Below are positions 1 through 10,564 of a DNA stretch of 64,000 nucleotides, one piece after another. How positions within the stretch are numbered: position 1 is the stretch's first letter; each line of letters opens with the position of its first letter. This DNA is from Aquilaria yunnanensis (Eukaryota; Streptophyta; Magnoliopsida; Malvales; Thymelaeaceae). The notes below the pieces were generated by a model. The model was not told the DNA's origin. It saw only the letters and a list, made by a program, of their open reading frames with translations, and made no database searches. The stretch covers positions 40,456,501 through 40,520,500 of the forward strand of contig CM077593.1 of the NCBI GenBank assembly GCA_039654915.1. Reading direction: 5' to 3'. The position numbers and the translations under genes were made by a program.

Positions 1-220
1 AAGACACTACTTTGGAAACATCGAGAGTTCGGTCAAAGATCCTACTTCTGCCAAAGGAGGCATCTTAAGCCAAAAAGAGTGTCTATTTTGAAGAAGGTGA
101 CCTCGGTCAGAATTTGACTACCCTGACTCGGACGTCAGCCACCTCCAACAAAGATTCTCACATCATTATCACAAAGGCTTAGCATCGAAGATACAACTTT
201 GACTTCTCAAGAGGGGCATG
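1..220 (+). mobile_element. Tat element T1 (upstream copy), 3' internal end with polypurine tract
   Basis: Non-coding 3' internal tail of a Ty3/gypsy Tat element, cut by the window start. It ends in a polypurine tract at 209-216 followed by CATG and then the TGATAGCC start of an LTR at 221, the same arrangement as in intact element R1 (20100-20113). It is about 97% identical to 34626-34845. Confidence 0.8.
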
Positions 221-1047
221 TGATAGCCGATGGGCTATTACCCTTAAAGAACTCCTAAATTGGCTTGTTGAGCATTACGCTCGGTGAGTATGTGCGACAA
301 ACTTTGAAGAGTGGGTGCCCTCACTGTCCTAAGAGGAAACACTATCTTATAGTTGAAACCACCCTCGGTGAGAGCCCAGTCCCGACCTCAGGGGAACAGT
401 CATACACCACCTTCAACGAGGTAACATGACCAACTTCGGGAAAAGGTGTCTTTCACCACCCTTATATCTATGAACCTACCAACCTCAGGAATATTGATCC
501 ACCATCCTCGACGAACGAAAACATCTCCTGAAGGTAACCCACTCTATTGAAGGGCCTTCCCCAATAGCCCTCGGGGAAAATCTCTACCCGAAGAGGTCTA
601 ATGCCCCAAAGGGGTCTCATGGAGATATGACAAAAATGGTTAAGGAGCCTCTGACAAAGAGACCTCACACACACCCCTGCGCTCTGGCCGGAATGGCGTA
701 CGGCTAGCTAGAGGTACCTATTTTTGAAGTTATGGATCAAATCTGACTGAACATGTGTGCAATCTAAGCAGCCTATGTCAAACGGCCTCCTCCCTCCACC
801 CTTCTATAAATACGTAGGAAGGACTTTGGTAAGCATAAGACACAGAACTGTCGCTATTTTCCTCACTCTCTGTTCCTTACTACTACTACTCTCACAAATA
901 CTAACTTGGGCATTGGAGGCTCCTGCCCTGGAAACACACTCCGGTGAGCTCTTAAATCTTGTTCTTCTAAGTGTTTCAAACATCTTCACGCTAGAAGTTC
1001 TCCCTGCAGGCCAGCATGTCATTCGACGAAGATGCCGCTGAGCATCA
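221..1047 (+). repeat. T1 3' LTR, upstream copy (827 bp)
   Basis: The LTR starts TGATAGCC and ends GAGCATCA, and follows a polypurine tract, so it is the 3' LTR of a plus-strand Tat element. A TATA box (TATAAATA) lies at 805-812. An ATG at 1016 lies exactly 32 nt before the LTR end, the same spacing as the Gag-Pol start in R1 and T2. No internal region follows; the next bases are an inverted pol fragment. The downstream copy is 34846-35672. Confidence 0.85.
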
Positions 1048-1441
1048 CCCGCCTCCGTTAACCATTGGACTTCAATTTTAACAAAGTTGTTCTTATGCGC
1101 CGAGAGGCTACATTTTTTCTGCCCAATAGGCTTCAGCTTCGGACACACTTTAAGACAATGTTGGATTATAGCAGGGTCTACCCCAGGCATATCACTCAGA
1201 AAGTAGCCAAACAGATCTTTGTTCATTAATACAAGGGATACAAGCTTTTCCTTGTCACCTTCGGCCTGTTTTTTCCGTACTTGAGCACTTCAGCCTAGGA
1301 CAAGCTCTATATCCTCTATTTCTATTTTTTCAAGGTCACTTCTTTCCTCTTCACTTACCGTGCTCTTCTCTCCCGAAGTCTGTGCATGAACTTTCATTGG
1401 ACTCTATCTTGCCTTCATGAACACTTTCCTTACTTCGGCCA
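1048..1441 (-). pseudogene. Inverted Tat pol fragment T0 (protease to RT N-terminus)
   Basis: Minus-strand translation matches R1 Gag-Pol from the end of the protease into the start of RT. Conserved blocks are NKDLF, DMPGV, IIQH, QKK and SAHK-NFVK. It contains in-frame stops and no catalytic RT residues, so it is dead. It abuts the T1 LTR at 1047, which suggests that T1 inserted into an older minus-strand Tat element, though I cannot see the other side. The downstream copy is 35673-36066. Confidence 0.75.
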
Positions 1442-2626
1442 AATATGAAGTGTGCCAACAAGTGAAGGTTAAGCACCAAAAACTAGGAGGGAAGCTTTAA
1501 AGCTTACCCAAACCTGAGAAAAAATGGGGATCCATATCTATGGACTTTGTAGTGGGAATGCCACTAACTAGAAGGAAACATAATGCCATTTGGGTCTTTG
1601 TGGATAGATTGACCAAGGCAGCCCATTTTCATCCAATGAATCTTACTGATTCTTTAGAAAAGCTTGCCGAACTCTATATAAAGGAGATAGTGAGACTTCA
1701 TGGAGTACTTGATGATTGTATCAGAAAGGGATCCTAGGTTTGTTTATAGGTTCTATAAATCCCTACATTAGGCATTAGGAACTAAACTTAAGTTTACCTT
1801 AGCATACCACCCACAGACTGATGGACAAACAGAGAGAACAATACAAACTCTGAAGGATATGCTGAGATGTTGTGTCATTGATTTTCAAGGGGAATGGGAT
1901 GTGCATCTCCCATTAGTAGAGTTCTCTTATAACAATGGTTATCACTCAGTGATTGGAATGGCCCTATATGAAGCCTTATATGGCAGGAAATGCATAACAC
2001 CTCATTGTTGGCATCAACCAGATGATAAATTAGAACTGGGGCCAGACATTGTTAAAGAGACCAAAGAAAATATAAGACTGATTCAAGAAAGAATTAAGGC
2101 TGCAAATGATAGGCAGTAGTCTTTTGCCAACCTGAAAATGAGAAGAGACCTGAAATTTCAGGAAGGAGACTAGGTGTGGCTTAAAGTTTCTCCTATGAAA
2201 GGAGTAATAATATTTTGAAAGAAAGGAAAATTGGCACCTAGATATATAGGGCCACACCAAGTGTTGGTGAAGGTTAAAATTCTACCATACCAGTTAGAAT
2301 TTCCACTAGAACTTGGTAATAGACATGATGTGTTTCATGTGAGCTTGCTTAAGAAGTATGTTCCAAGCTCTAAATAGGTGGAAATACCTGCTAGTGTACT
2401 GATAGCCCCAAACCTTTCTTATGAAGAAATACCTACCCAATTCCTAGCTAGAGACACTAGGAAGTTGAGGACCAGGTGGATTTCTATGATTAAAGTTCAT
2501 TGGAGTAACCATACTCCTAAATAGGCAACCTGGGAAGTAGAATAGGAAGTTGCCAAAAGTTACACCCAGTTGTATTCAAGACTTGGGAAGAATTTGGAGG
2601 ACCAAATTCTTTAAGGAGGGAGGAGT
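1442..2626 (+). pseudogene. Chromovirus TkD integrase and chromodomain relic (upstream copy)
   Basis: Degraded C-terminal part of a Tekay/Del-type pol. It begins at the integrase zinc finger (CQQVKV) and continues through the DDE core (SMDFVVGMPL, RDPRFV, DGQTERTIQ) to a chromodomain-like tail (FLARDTRKLR-RWISMIKV) ending with LEDQIL. Compared with TkB, stops replace Q and W codons at several places, for example 1768-1776, 2118, 2171 and 2376, and most are TAG. A 2-bp deletion near 1715 shifts the frame relative to the downstream copy. A polypurine tract (GGAGGGAGGAG) sits just before the LTR at 2627. Confidence 0.88.
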
Positions 2627-3144
2627 TGTCAGGACCTTACCTCAGTGCTTGGCCCAGGCCAAAAATGTAAGAAAAATACATTAAAGACATGAGAGACTCA
2701 AATGAAAATGTGGATAGTGGTGTATATGTGCAACCAACAACTATCGGGCCAAATTGCATATGAGAAATAGCTTAAGTGCTAATGGCGGAAAACAAAGTTT
2801 AAGGGCCAACTTGAACATTCTCTTGGGTGCTATTAGTGATGCTAACACTTGTGGAAGGAAACATTAAGCCATGCAATTTTGTTTAAGCCATGAAGGGCAT
2901 TAAGCCCATTATAACGTACATGTGGCATTGGCCGGCTAATGCATGTTTCCACTTAGCTGAAAGCACTCATTTTGGGTCAAAAATTCATTGTTGCAAGTCT
3001 AACTGTGTTGTCAGTGTTCTTGGCAATTGAGAGTCAGGTTCTTGGCAAATTGGAGCCAAGTGAAGCCTGAATTGAAGAATCAAGCTTGGAAGTGGTGGTT
3101 TTGGCACTAGGCAACCTTGCAGTTGAAGTTTCAAAAAGGGGGTT
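2627..3144 (+). repeat. TkD 3' LTR, truncated (upstream copy)
   Basis: Starts TGTCAGGACC directly after the polypurine tract of TkD. Its first bases are the reverse complement of the end of the TkA 5' LTR near 34370-34420, so TkD and TkA are relatives. Only 518 bp remain before a Tat LTR start (TGATAGCC) at 3145. No genes are seen. Confidence 0.75.
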
Positions 3145-3401
3145 TGATAGCCGAAGGGCTATCGGCCCCGAAGGACCACATGTGCGCGCCACCTCCGGTC
3201 GAAGCAGACATGAAAAAACCCCAGCAAAGAGAGGGCCACAGCACCTTCGGGCAACCCGGATAGCCGCTACCACTCAGGAAACCCATGGGACCAACTTCGG
3301 TCAGGAGTCGCCACCCTCGGGGCGCGCTCATGAAGTGCCACATTAGGTACCCGAGCCTGACCTCGGGAAAACCCAACCGAAGGTGCCTCGTACAAACAAG
3401 G
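3145..3401 (+). repeat. Tat LTR fragment E (upstream copy)
   Basis: Begins TGATAGCCGAAGGG, the Tat LTR start, but is cut after 257 bp by the copia LTR. It belongs to a subfamily different from R, T1 and T2. No coding sequence is seen. The downstream copy is 37772-38028. Confidence 0.65.
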
Positions 3402-4818
3402 TGATGGGTTTCAGGAGCCAAACAGTGCAGCGAAATTTAACCGAAACCCTCCAGGATCCAAGTGAAACGGGGTAAACCGGGTGTTCGAAAATTTTCATAC
3501 CTAATTTTTGGTTGAGATCTTTCACTCAACTGTAGAGTCGAATCACAAAACCTGAATAGTTGATGTGTTCAGGCTCTCTATGGTATCCACACGAGCCTCT
3601 CGGGATCACCATGATTCCACCACGTCCAGGGAGATGCGTTTCTCTTGCGCTCGCAGTGCTAGCTTGCGTCCTCCAAGGAATTGTAAGAGAAGAGTGTGGC
3701 TGTCCCTTTGGGAGGCTAGGGCAAGGAGACCTGCGAATTTCTCACTAGAAGTTGTATTTATAGTGAGACTCAAGTTCTAGGCCTAACAGGTTTCAAAGCC
3801 CTAATCCAATTAGGCTTTAATTTCGGGCTTAATAATGGTTCAACTATTGGGCCCATTATTAATACGAAATTATTGTGAAACCAAAACCCAAATTATTAGC
3901 CCATGCACTCTAATGATCCAAATAGCTTTATGTGTACGACCCAATAGGCTCTTACCACGCTGGCAATGATAATAAATCACATTTATCATCATAAACAATG
4001 AGCGGTGTCTAGCAACACATCATTGGTACCCAAGTGACAAGATTGTTGATGATTCGACTAAACCTTTATGATCATCACCGATATATGCCATTGTCCCTTT
4101 GTCCAAGATATCAAGACTAAGCACGAGACATGGAATGTGTCACTCTCTTATAGCCCAATCTTTGGTTTCTTGATTACCGAGTAGACCAACTTAAACTGAT
4201 GACATTGATATCGTATATCAAACTCATCCGAGCATGGCCATGCATTTTTCTAAGTCTTACTCTATCAAGGGGCCCGAAGATATCACTCCCGTTACATAGC
4301 AGGGACAAATCACATCTTGATCATACAAATCCCTCCGCATGATATGTGACATACCCAATGACCTCCTTCAAGTTCACTCAGTTACGAGCAACAAAGGGAA
4401 GTATCAAAATATGTGACTCACATGTAGGGAACCTTGATGATCTTAGGTCAAAGGACTATATATACCATGATCACTATGACAATTACTTATGACACTCATA
4501 TAACGATCCATGTAGTGTTCTTATGGTGGGTCAGTCCAATAACAAGTTCAACAACTTGTACCCATATATAGACTATATATCTCATATTAGTCTCCACATA
4601 TGCTAGTCGTTACGTATTATTGTAACCCACTCCACAATAATACTAGACCAAGGACATTTGAGAATATGATTGTTCTAGGGTTACAATTATGTTTATTACC
4701 TTACGCAGAAACAAAACAACAAATATAGTTATTGGATTAATGCCTTAATAAAGTATCATGGCTCAAGGTGGAAAAAATACAGTCATCTCATGATTAGTTT
4801 TTGGGCACAACACTAACA
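3402..4818 (-). repeat. Ty1/copia 3' LTR, minus strand (upstream copy)
   Basis: Same 1.4-kb LTR family as 28480-29895, 38029-39445, 60358-61772 and 62006-62736. On the plus strand it runs from TGNTGGGTTTC to CACTAACA. It is followed by ATCTCCCACTT (4819-4829), the reverse complement of the copia polypurine tract AAGTGGGAGAT, so the element lies on the minus strand and this is its 3' LTR. Confidence 0.85.
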
Positions 4819-4832
4819 ATCTCCCACTTGGA

Positions 4833-4965
4833 CTAAAGCCAATCATCCATGTATATAATATTGATGGACCTAGAACGGCTATCATGCTTCTGCTGTGTAA
4901 GAGGTTTTGCCAACGGATCAGCAATGTTGCGGTCTATCGAAGTCTTGCATATGCTCACATCACCG
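4833..4965 (-). pseudogene. Ty1/copia RNase H C-terminus (upstream copy)
   Basis: The minus-strand reading gives the typical end of a copia polyprotein: DRNIADPLAKPLTQ followed by KHDSRSRSI and the terminal YMDDWL stop. Only the last 44 residues or so survive, because the T2 5' LTR begins at 4966. The rest of this copia element is not in the window. Confidence 0.85.
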
Positions 4966-5775
4966 TGATAGCCAAGGTGCCGATCACCCCCCGAATCCAC
5001 TGGCTCGGACAAAGCACCAACCTCGGAAAGGAAACCACCTGCCACGGAAAGAAGGATGGCCGACCTCCCGAAATCTAGCCTCGACATTTCTCCATTCCTG
5101 GAAACAATAGTACCAACCTCAGGAGAACGAGTAAGCCATCCTCGGAAGTGGGGGTGCCTCCGAGAAAGGTCACCCTCGGGAAATATACTCCCGCGATACT
5201 AAAGTGACCTCAGAGGACAAGTTCTCCGAAGAGGCCTCCTCTACCAAAAGGGAGCTCGGGAGTACGGCATAAGCATTTAAGGAGCCTCTGACACATCCCC
5301 GATAATCCACCCCAGACATGTCCTGACACGCCATTTGCAGGGACACCCTAGCACGTCACTCTCGGGTTGACTAGACTCCTAGCTCAGAGGCCCATGTCCT
5401 GCTAGGAGTCCCTGGTTGCCCAAAAGACGTGGAACGCATCCCACCAAACACGTGTCACGATCTAGGCCGGCCACATGAGAAGGACTATTACTGTTCGCCC
5501 CTCCATAAATACTTGGTAATTATCCCAGGTAAAGGGGGGGACATTACTTGAGATAAGATACTCCTTTACTCTTTAAATCATCTCATTACCTCCAAAATAC
5601 TCATTGGGGCGTCAGAGCCTCCTCCCCGGAAAAACACTCCGGGGACCTCCTAACCCTTGCTTCCTATGACTTTCAGGTGATCTTCTCAGAGTACGTTCGT
5701 CCCGGACCTTTCTCCATTTCCATAAGCCCCTGTTGGCTTCACCATGACACACGAAGGAGATGCTAAAGGGCATCA
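4966..5775 (+). repeat. T2 5' LTR, upstream copy (810 bp)
   Basis: Starts TGATAGCC and ends GGGCATCA. A primer-binding-site-like sequence (TGGCACCATCTGTGGGAA, 5778-5795) follows, so this is a 5' LTR. An ACACGTGTCACGATCT box lies at 5448-5463 and a CATAAATA box at 5504-5511. A GC hairpin (CCCCGG, nine-base loop, CCGGGG) lies at 5624-5644. It is identical in layout to 39593-40402. Confidence 0.88.
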
Positions 5776-5872
5776 TTTGGCACCATCTGTGGGAAGCCAG
5801 CCCCAGTCGTTGAAACTCGACGTTCTAAGGACAAGAGACTCCCAAGGTTCCCGTCCGCACCAGAAATTCAAC
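5744..5872 (+). pseudogene. T2 gag start, truncated at the duplication junction
   Basis: The ATG at 5744 lies inside the LTR, and the reading frame crosses the LTR end and primer site (MTHEGDAKGHH then LAPSVG), as in R1. Identity with the downstream T2 copy stops after 5872; from 5873 the sequence is unrelated to gag. Only about 43 codons remain. Confidence 0.8.
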
Positions 5873-6119
5873 AACAATAACTTCAGAATGAAACCTACCT
5901 AGTTCGGAATGAAGATAGGAACTTCAGAGATCACCACAAACCCGCCGGAAATCGCTCCACCACTAGCACCACCGCCAAAGACGGAAAAAGATGAGGAAAT
6001 CAGAGAGCAAAAGAGAGTGAAAGTTGAGAAGTACGGAGAAATCTGAAAGGAGAAGGGTATATAGACCGAAGGAGGCTGGTGAAGCATCGCCATAATGACC
6101 CTTCATAGGCGAAGGGATG
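5873..6119 (-). promoter_or_regulatory. Tat antisense-gene promoter and leader fragment (T1)
   Basis: On the minus strand this resembles the leader of the R1/R2/T2 antisense genes: a TATA-like TATATA near 6057, a pyrimidine-rich leader, then a stretch like the one just before the antisense start codon. I read it as T1 sequence, with the T1 antisense gene expected beyond the junction at 5872/5873. TkA is inserted at its right end. No gene is contained. Confidence 0.55.
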
Positions 6120-6592
6120 TGTCACACCCCACATAGGCCCCAGCCAGTGCACTCTCTGTGCCACTCACCACTCTACCCAGAAGGTTATTAAACACTTGAG
6201 TTCAGAAGTTTTATGAGTGAATAATTAATTTGGCCAACTTTCTTGTTAGGTAGATTAAGTTTTATTTTCTTATGCTAAGGACCTGGGAGGTGCCCCAGGA
6301 GGCTTATAGGATAACCTATAAATTTACTTGTAGCTTAAAGCAAGGCCCAACCACTAACTTGCAACACAAGGCAAGGCTGTATTCAGTAACTTGCATTTCA
6401 AGCAAGGCATACACTTAATTCTTTAAGTGTCTAGGATGTGTGCCCATCAAGTGTACTACTCCAATGCATGACAACCAAGAAACCCACATCTTGCGAACTT
6501 TGAAAATAAGGTTTTCATGCTCATGTACATTCGGCTAAGTAAAGAACACAACATGTTCATCACATAACATCTTGTCCATAATCACATAAACT
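6120..6592 (-). repeat. TkA 3' LTR, truncated
   Basis: 473 bp matching 9442-9729, 20985-21062 and 32712-32820 of the split 5' LTR in order. It then switches abruptly to RT sequence after CATAAACT. The remaining 1.6 kb of LTR, the polypurine tract, integrase and RNase H are deleted. Confidence 0.88.
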
Positions 6593-7089
6593 ACCACAAA
6601 GTGTCTTAGGTGTGCTCTGAATATCCTCTGCATTAAGTCCATAAAGAATGCAGGTGCATTAGTAAGCCCAAATGGCATCACTGTGTATTCAAAGTGTCCA
6701 TATCTAGTCCTGAAAGCAGTCTTAGGTATGTCCTCCTCCTTAACTCTTAACTGGAAATATCCAGACCCTGGATCTATTTTGGAAGACACCATTGCTCCTT
6801 TCAACTGATCAAATAAATCTTCAATTCTTGGGAGGGGATACTTGTTGTTAATGGTCAGAGCATTAAGTTTTCTGTAGTCTATAAAGAGTCTAAGGGTCCC
6901 ATCCTTCTTATTAACAAATAACACAAGTGCCCCCCAAGGAGACACACTGGGTCTAATGAACCCTTTCTCAAGTAGTTCATTTAACTTCTTTCTTAGTTCT
7001 ACCATTTTAGGTAGTGCCATCCGATATGGAGCAGTAGACACTAGCGCTGCTCCTGGTACCAGTCTAATTTCAAACTCCACCTCTCTCAA
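6593..7089 (-). pseudogene. TkA reverse transcriptase fragment
   Basis: Minus-strand RT of chromovirus type. Visible blocks are [54 protein letters not shown] and [10 protein letters not shown]. The reading ends at the HFVVV strand just before the catalytic (Y/I)DD motif, because the deletion junction with the LTR removes it, so it cannot encode an active enzyme. It continues the protease reading frame across one stop at 7150. Confidence 0.9.
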
Positions 7090-7149
7090 ATGTGGTAATC
7101 TAGGTAGGTCTGTAGGAAAGACCTCTGGAAAATCCTGAACTAGAGGTAT

Positions 7150-7803
7150 CTACCTAAGTTCATTAGCTACTTCCTGGTCATTTAATTCCAAGCATTCACA
7201 TTCATCCTTTAGAGTTATTAGTTTTAGCACTTCAAGTTGATAGTCCACAGCTAACTCTAGTGATTTATCCAACTCATATGGTTCACAACCAAGCATCAAT
7301 AATTGTCTAGCATGACAATCTATAAACACCTTATTTTTTCCTAGCCAGGTCATGCCCAATATGACATCATAATCATATGTGTCTAGCACTATTTGGTCTG
7401 CTCTCAGTTTCAGCTTGTCTATCTGGATTTCACAGTTTTCAACCATGTGGTATGTGAATACAACTTCATTGCCAGCAATTTTAACCAAGTACATGTTTCT
7501 CATGTATTTTACTTCTAGATTCATGGCCTTAACCAAGCAATTAAAAATCACAGACAATGAAGCTCCAGTATCAAATAGTGCAAAGACTAACTTGCCATTA
7601 AGGTAAATGGTACCTTTCAGGGCCCTCATGCTAGTCTTATGCTGACTAGTCTCCTTGACTGCAGCTTCGGCCTTCAGTGCTTCTTGCACCTTTCTGGAAG
7701 TCTCCAGCTGAAATACCCTAGTAGGGGGCACATTAGGCCTTTTCTGCTCCTTAAGTACTTTTTGTGCCTGCCTCCTTCCTGGAATGGGCACATTAGTCCT
7801 CAT
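7150..7803 (-). pseudogene. TkA aspartic protease region
   Basis: 217 open residues containing the retroviral-type protease active site ALFDTGASLSVI and the downstream ILGMTWL block. It lies between gag and RT, as in a single gag-pol frame. The open stretch starts and ends at in-frame stops relative to the related TkB, so it is part of a broken polyprotein and not a separate gene. Confidence 0.85.
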
Positions 7804-9341
7804 CTAGGGCATGGGCATCTGCCCACCTGGCCTTTTAGTGTTAAACCTCCTTAGCATTTTCCTGTCATCTCCTCTTTTTGGGCAATCCTTCACCTAGTGA
7901 TCTGGTGCCCCAGACTTGTGACATACAGCAGAAGTTTTTAAGCACAGCTTACTACCATGGAACTTCCCACAAATGTGGCACTAACGACCAGATTGCTGTA
8001 GTCCTTTTTTCTTCTTATTTCATTTTCTTCCTCGACTAAGCTCTACCTCCTTTCTCGGCCTTTTATGTTGCCCTTTCTGGGATCTACTCCCACTTCCAAG
8101 TCCACCCCTGGTCTACTCCTTGAACTCCTACTCCAATGCAATGGCACTCTGCATCACAGAGTAGTAGTGTTTAGCTCCTACTACTTTGAGAATTTGTCTC
8201 AGCTCAGGCCTCAAGCCTCTAAAAAACCTCTTAGTCATTAGCTATTCTTGCCCATCATATTGTGCAGCATATCTGATTAGACTGTTAAACCTTCGCTCAT
8301 ATTCAAGGACACTGAGGCCCCCGTGCTCCAGTTGATCAAATTCTACTTGTTCCTGGTCCTTCTAGGCTTCACTGACATACTGCTGGTGGAAGACCTGAAG
8401 AAAGTCTGCCCACCTCATCGACCTTCTCCTGGCTGGTGGTCTCCTTTGATTTCACTATTGATATGTCCTCTGTACTGCCCTCCACTATAACTCTGCATTT
8501 TCTTCTAGCCTGAAGGTAGCTAGAAGTAGTTTTTGAGTGGATGACACATCCATCCTTTCAAAAATCTTCTTAACTTGGTACACCCAAAATTCAGCTTCAT
8601 ATGGGTCACATCGACCCTTGAAAACTGGAGGTTTTAATGCTAGGAACGCTTCCAGCTGGACCTCCTTTAGTCCACCCCTTTTGGACCTCTCTTCCCTGAC
8701 TTCTGTGTTTCTCATTCTGTCCCTGGATGTCATTCCTTTAGTTGTGGTCTTAGAAGGAGGCTCTGTCCTCATTGAATATATGTATGCATCCAGCTCCTCT
8801 TTATCTAGACTCTCTTCATCCTTTTCCTCTATTTTGGGCTCCTGGCTGACCTCTAATCTTAGCCTTTTGGCCCTCAGATGTTTTCTCTCCTCATCACCTT
8901 CTTTTTCTTCCTGATTCCCTCCATTATTGCTAGACTGATCATAATTTACTGTCTCTCTGCCAAGCCTTCTTCTTCCTTTTCTACCCTCGGCCTCAAAGTT
9001 CTCTCCTGCTCCTACCTGTTCTGGGTTTTCTTGTGCCTAAGCTTGGCTTCTAGCCAAGGCTTGCATACCCACTACAAGCTGAGCTACAGTGGCTTGTAAT
9101 ATTTCCATCATCATTTCCATCTTGTCTTGTCTTCCTCTGCTGTGTCCAGGTACTTGTAACTTGGCATTTGGCTCTTTGGTGAAACTATGCTCATCGGCCT
9201 CTGCCTACCTCTCAGGCACAACTCTAAGTAGACCATCTCTAGGATGGACTACTGTGTCCTCTGCCTATGCCAGGGGTTCTCTTTCCCTACCTCTTATTCT
9301 CATCCTACACTTTAAGATGCAGCTATTCACATATGCTCAAT
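7804..9341 (-). pseudogene. TkA gag, degraded
   Basis: Minus-strand gag matching TkB: the FLALKPPVF-G-CDP-EAEFW block near 8590-8660, FLQVFHQQYVSEA near 8350-8410, GLRPELRQIL near 8190-8220 and a zinc-knuckle region near 7860-7990. Many stops replace Q and W codons, and the second knuckle cysteine region is altered. The N-terminus near 9300 is R-rich, as in TkB. Confidence 0.82.
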
Positions 9342-9418
9342 AAGTACAAGTCTTATATAATCCTATGTAGGAACAAGTCTAGGTTAAACACTCTGCTAAT
9401 TTAAAAGCTGTAAAACTT

Positions 9419-9432
9419 AAGCTCTGATACCA
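9419..9432 (-). promoter_or_regulatory. TkA primer-binding site
   Basis: The minus strand reads TGGTATCAGAGCTT, the initiator-Met tRNA complement typical of plant chromoviruses and copia elements. It lies nine bases inside the 5' LTR boundary at 9442. Confidence 0.9.
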
Positions 9433-9441
9433 AACAAAGCT

Positions 9442-9729
9442 TGTCACACCCTACACAGGCCCCAGCCTATGCATTCTCAGTGCCACTCACCACTCTACAC
9501 AGAAAGTTATTAAACACTTGAGTTCAGAAGTGTTATGAATCAATAATTAATTTGATCAACTTTCTTGTTAGGTAGATTAAGTCTTATTTTCTTAGGCTAA
9601 GGACTTGGGAGGTGCCCCAGAGGGCTTATAGGATAACCTGTACATTTACTTGCAGCTTAAAGCAAGGCCCAACCACTAACTTGCAACACAAGGCAAGCCC
9701 GTATTCAGTAACTTGCATTTCAAGCAAGG
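9442..9729 (-). repeat. TkA 5' LTR, segment 1 of 3
   Basis: Starts TGTCACACCC next to the primer site and is interrupted by R1 after CAAGG (9725-9729). The LTR continues at 20985-21062 and 32712-34420. The three pieces total 2075 bp. Confidence 0.9.
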
Positions 9730-10253
9730 TGATAGCCAAAGGCTGTCGCCTCAATCTGGCCGAATACCCTGCCACAACAACGGCCAGAAGAACTGGCGCT
9801 TCCCAGGAATAGGTGGAATCATGCACCTCGGGAGATAGCCTGAGAGCTCCGAGCCTCGGCACGCCAGTAAAACTTGAGGACTCTATTCGCCCCCCAAGGT
9901 TGTGAACAACGCGCCTTCGGAAAAGTGGCACCAGACATTGCTGCCCGAATATGATATCCCCGAAGGCGGAACCCCCTGGAACTGGGAACCCCCGAACTGA
10001 GGGTAGGCTTCCCGAAGAGGCTCTGTCCGAACTAGAGGACGACCTCGCCCAGGGACCCCGGGAGTACGGCAGGCTCATTTAAGGAAGCATTTAAGGAAGC
10101 CTCTGACACGTCCCACCACAGACGTAAAAAGTCGCCCTGACGCGCAGACGCCATCAGAATCATATCATGGCCCGTCTCAGCACAAGGCTCGAGGCCATCT
10201 AGTTACCAACTATCTGTCCCCTACGCCCAGACGTTCAGGAGCATCCGACCGCA

Positions 10254-10294
10254 CACGTGTCATGATCTGAACGGGCTAGGTATTCCTATATATA
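10254..10294 (+). promoter_or_regulatory. R1 LTR core promoter: ACGT box and TATA box
   Basis: CACGTGTCA at 10254-10262 is a G-box/ABRE-type ACGT core. The TATATATA box follows at 10287-10294, about 25 bp downstream. The same pair occurs in the T2 LTR (5448 and 5504). Transcription probably starts about 30 bp past the TATA box, giving a leader of roughly 240 nt before the ATG at 10565; this start is inferred. Confidence 0.6.
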
Positions 10295-10436
10295 CAGGAA
10301 ATAAATACTTGACAGGAGGTTGGCAGGCCGGAGATACAGCTCCCATACTCTGAGAAAAGACCAGGCGAGACTTTTCTGCCTTTCTCTTTGAGCTAGTGAC
10401 TTTCTCCTTCTTCCGGCCACCACTGACTTGGGCGTC

Positions 10437-10474
10437 GGAGGCTCCCCCCCCGGAAAAACACTCCGGGGGCCTCC
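10437..10474 (+). other. Conserved GC-rich stem-loop in the R1 leader
   Basis: CCCCCGG (10447-10453) pairs with CCGGGGG (10463-10469) around the loop AAAAACACT, flanked by an outer GGAGG/CCTCC pair (10437-10441, 10470-10474). The loop and inner stem recur in T2 (5624-5644) with a six-base stem, although the surrounding sequence differs. It lies between the TATA box and the gag start, so it would be in the genomic RNA. Confidence 0.6.
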
Positions 10475-10564
10475 TAACCCTGTTTCCCAGTTTTCCAGGT
10501 ACTCTCCTAGAGGCGATCCACCTTCCAGGCGTTCTCCCTCCTAGAAGTCTCCTCAACAGTCATC

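Noticed and set aside
10260..10556. 98-aa and 61-aa open frames in every R-family LTR
   Set aside because: They lie over promoter and leader on opposite strands and have no similarity to proteins I know. They recur only because the LTR recurs.
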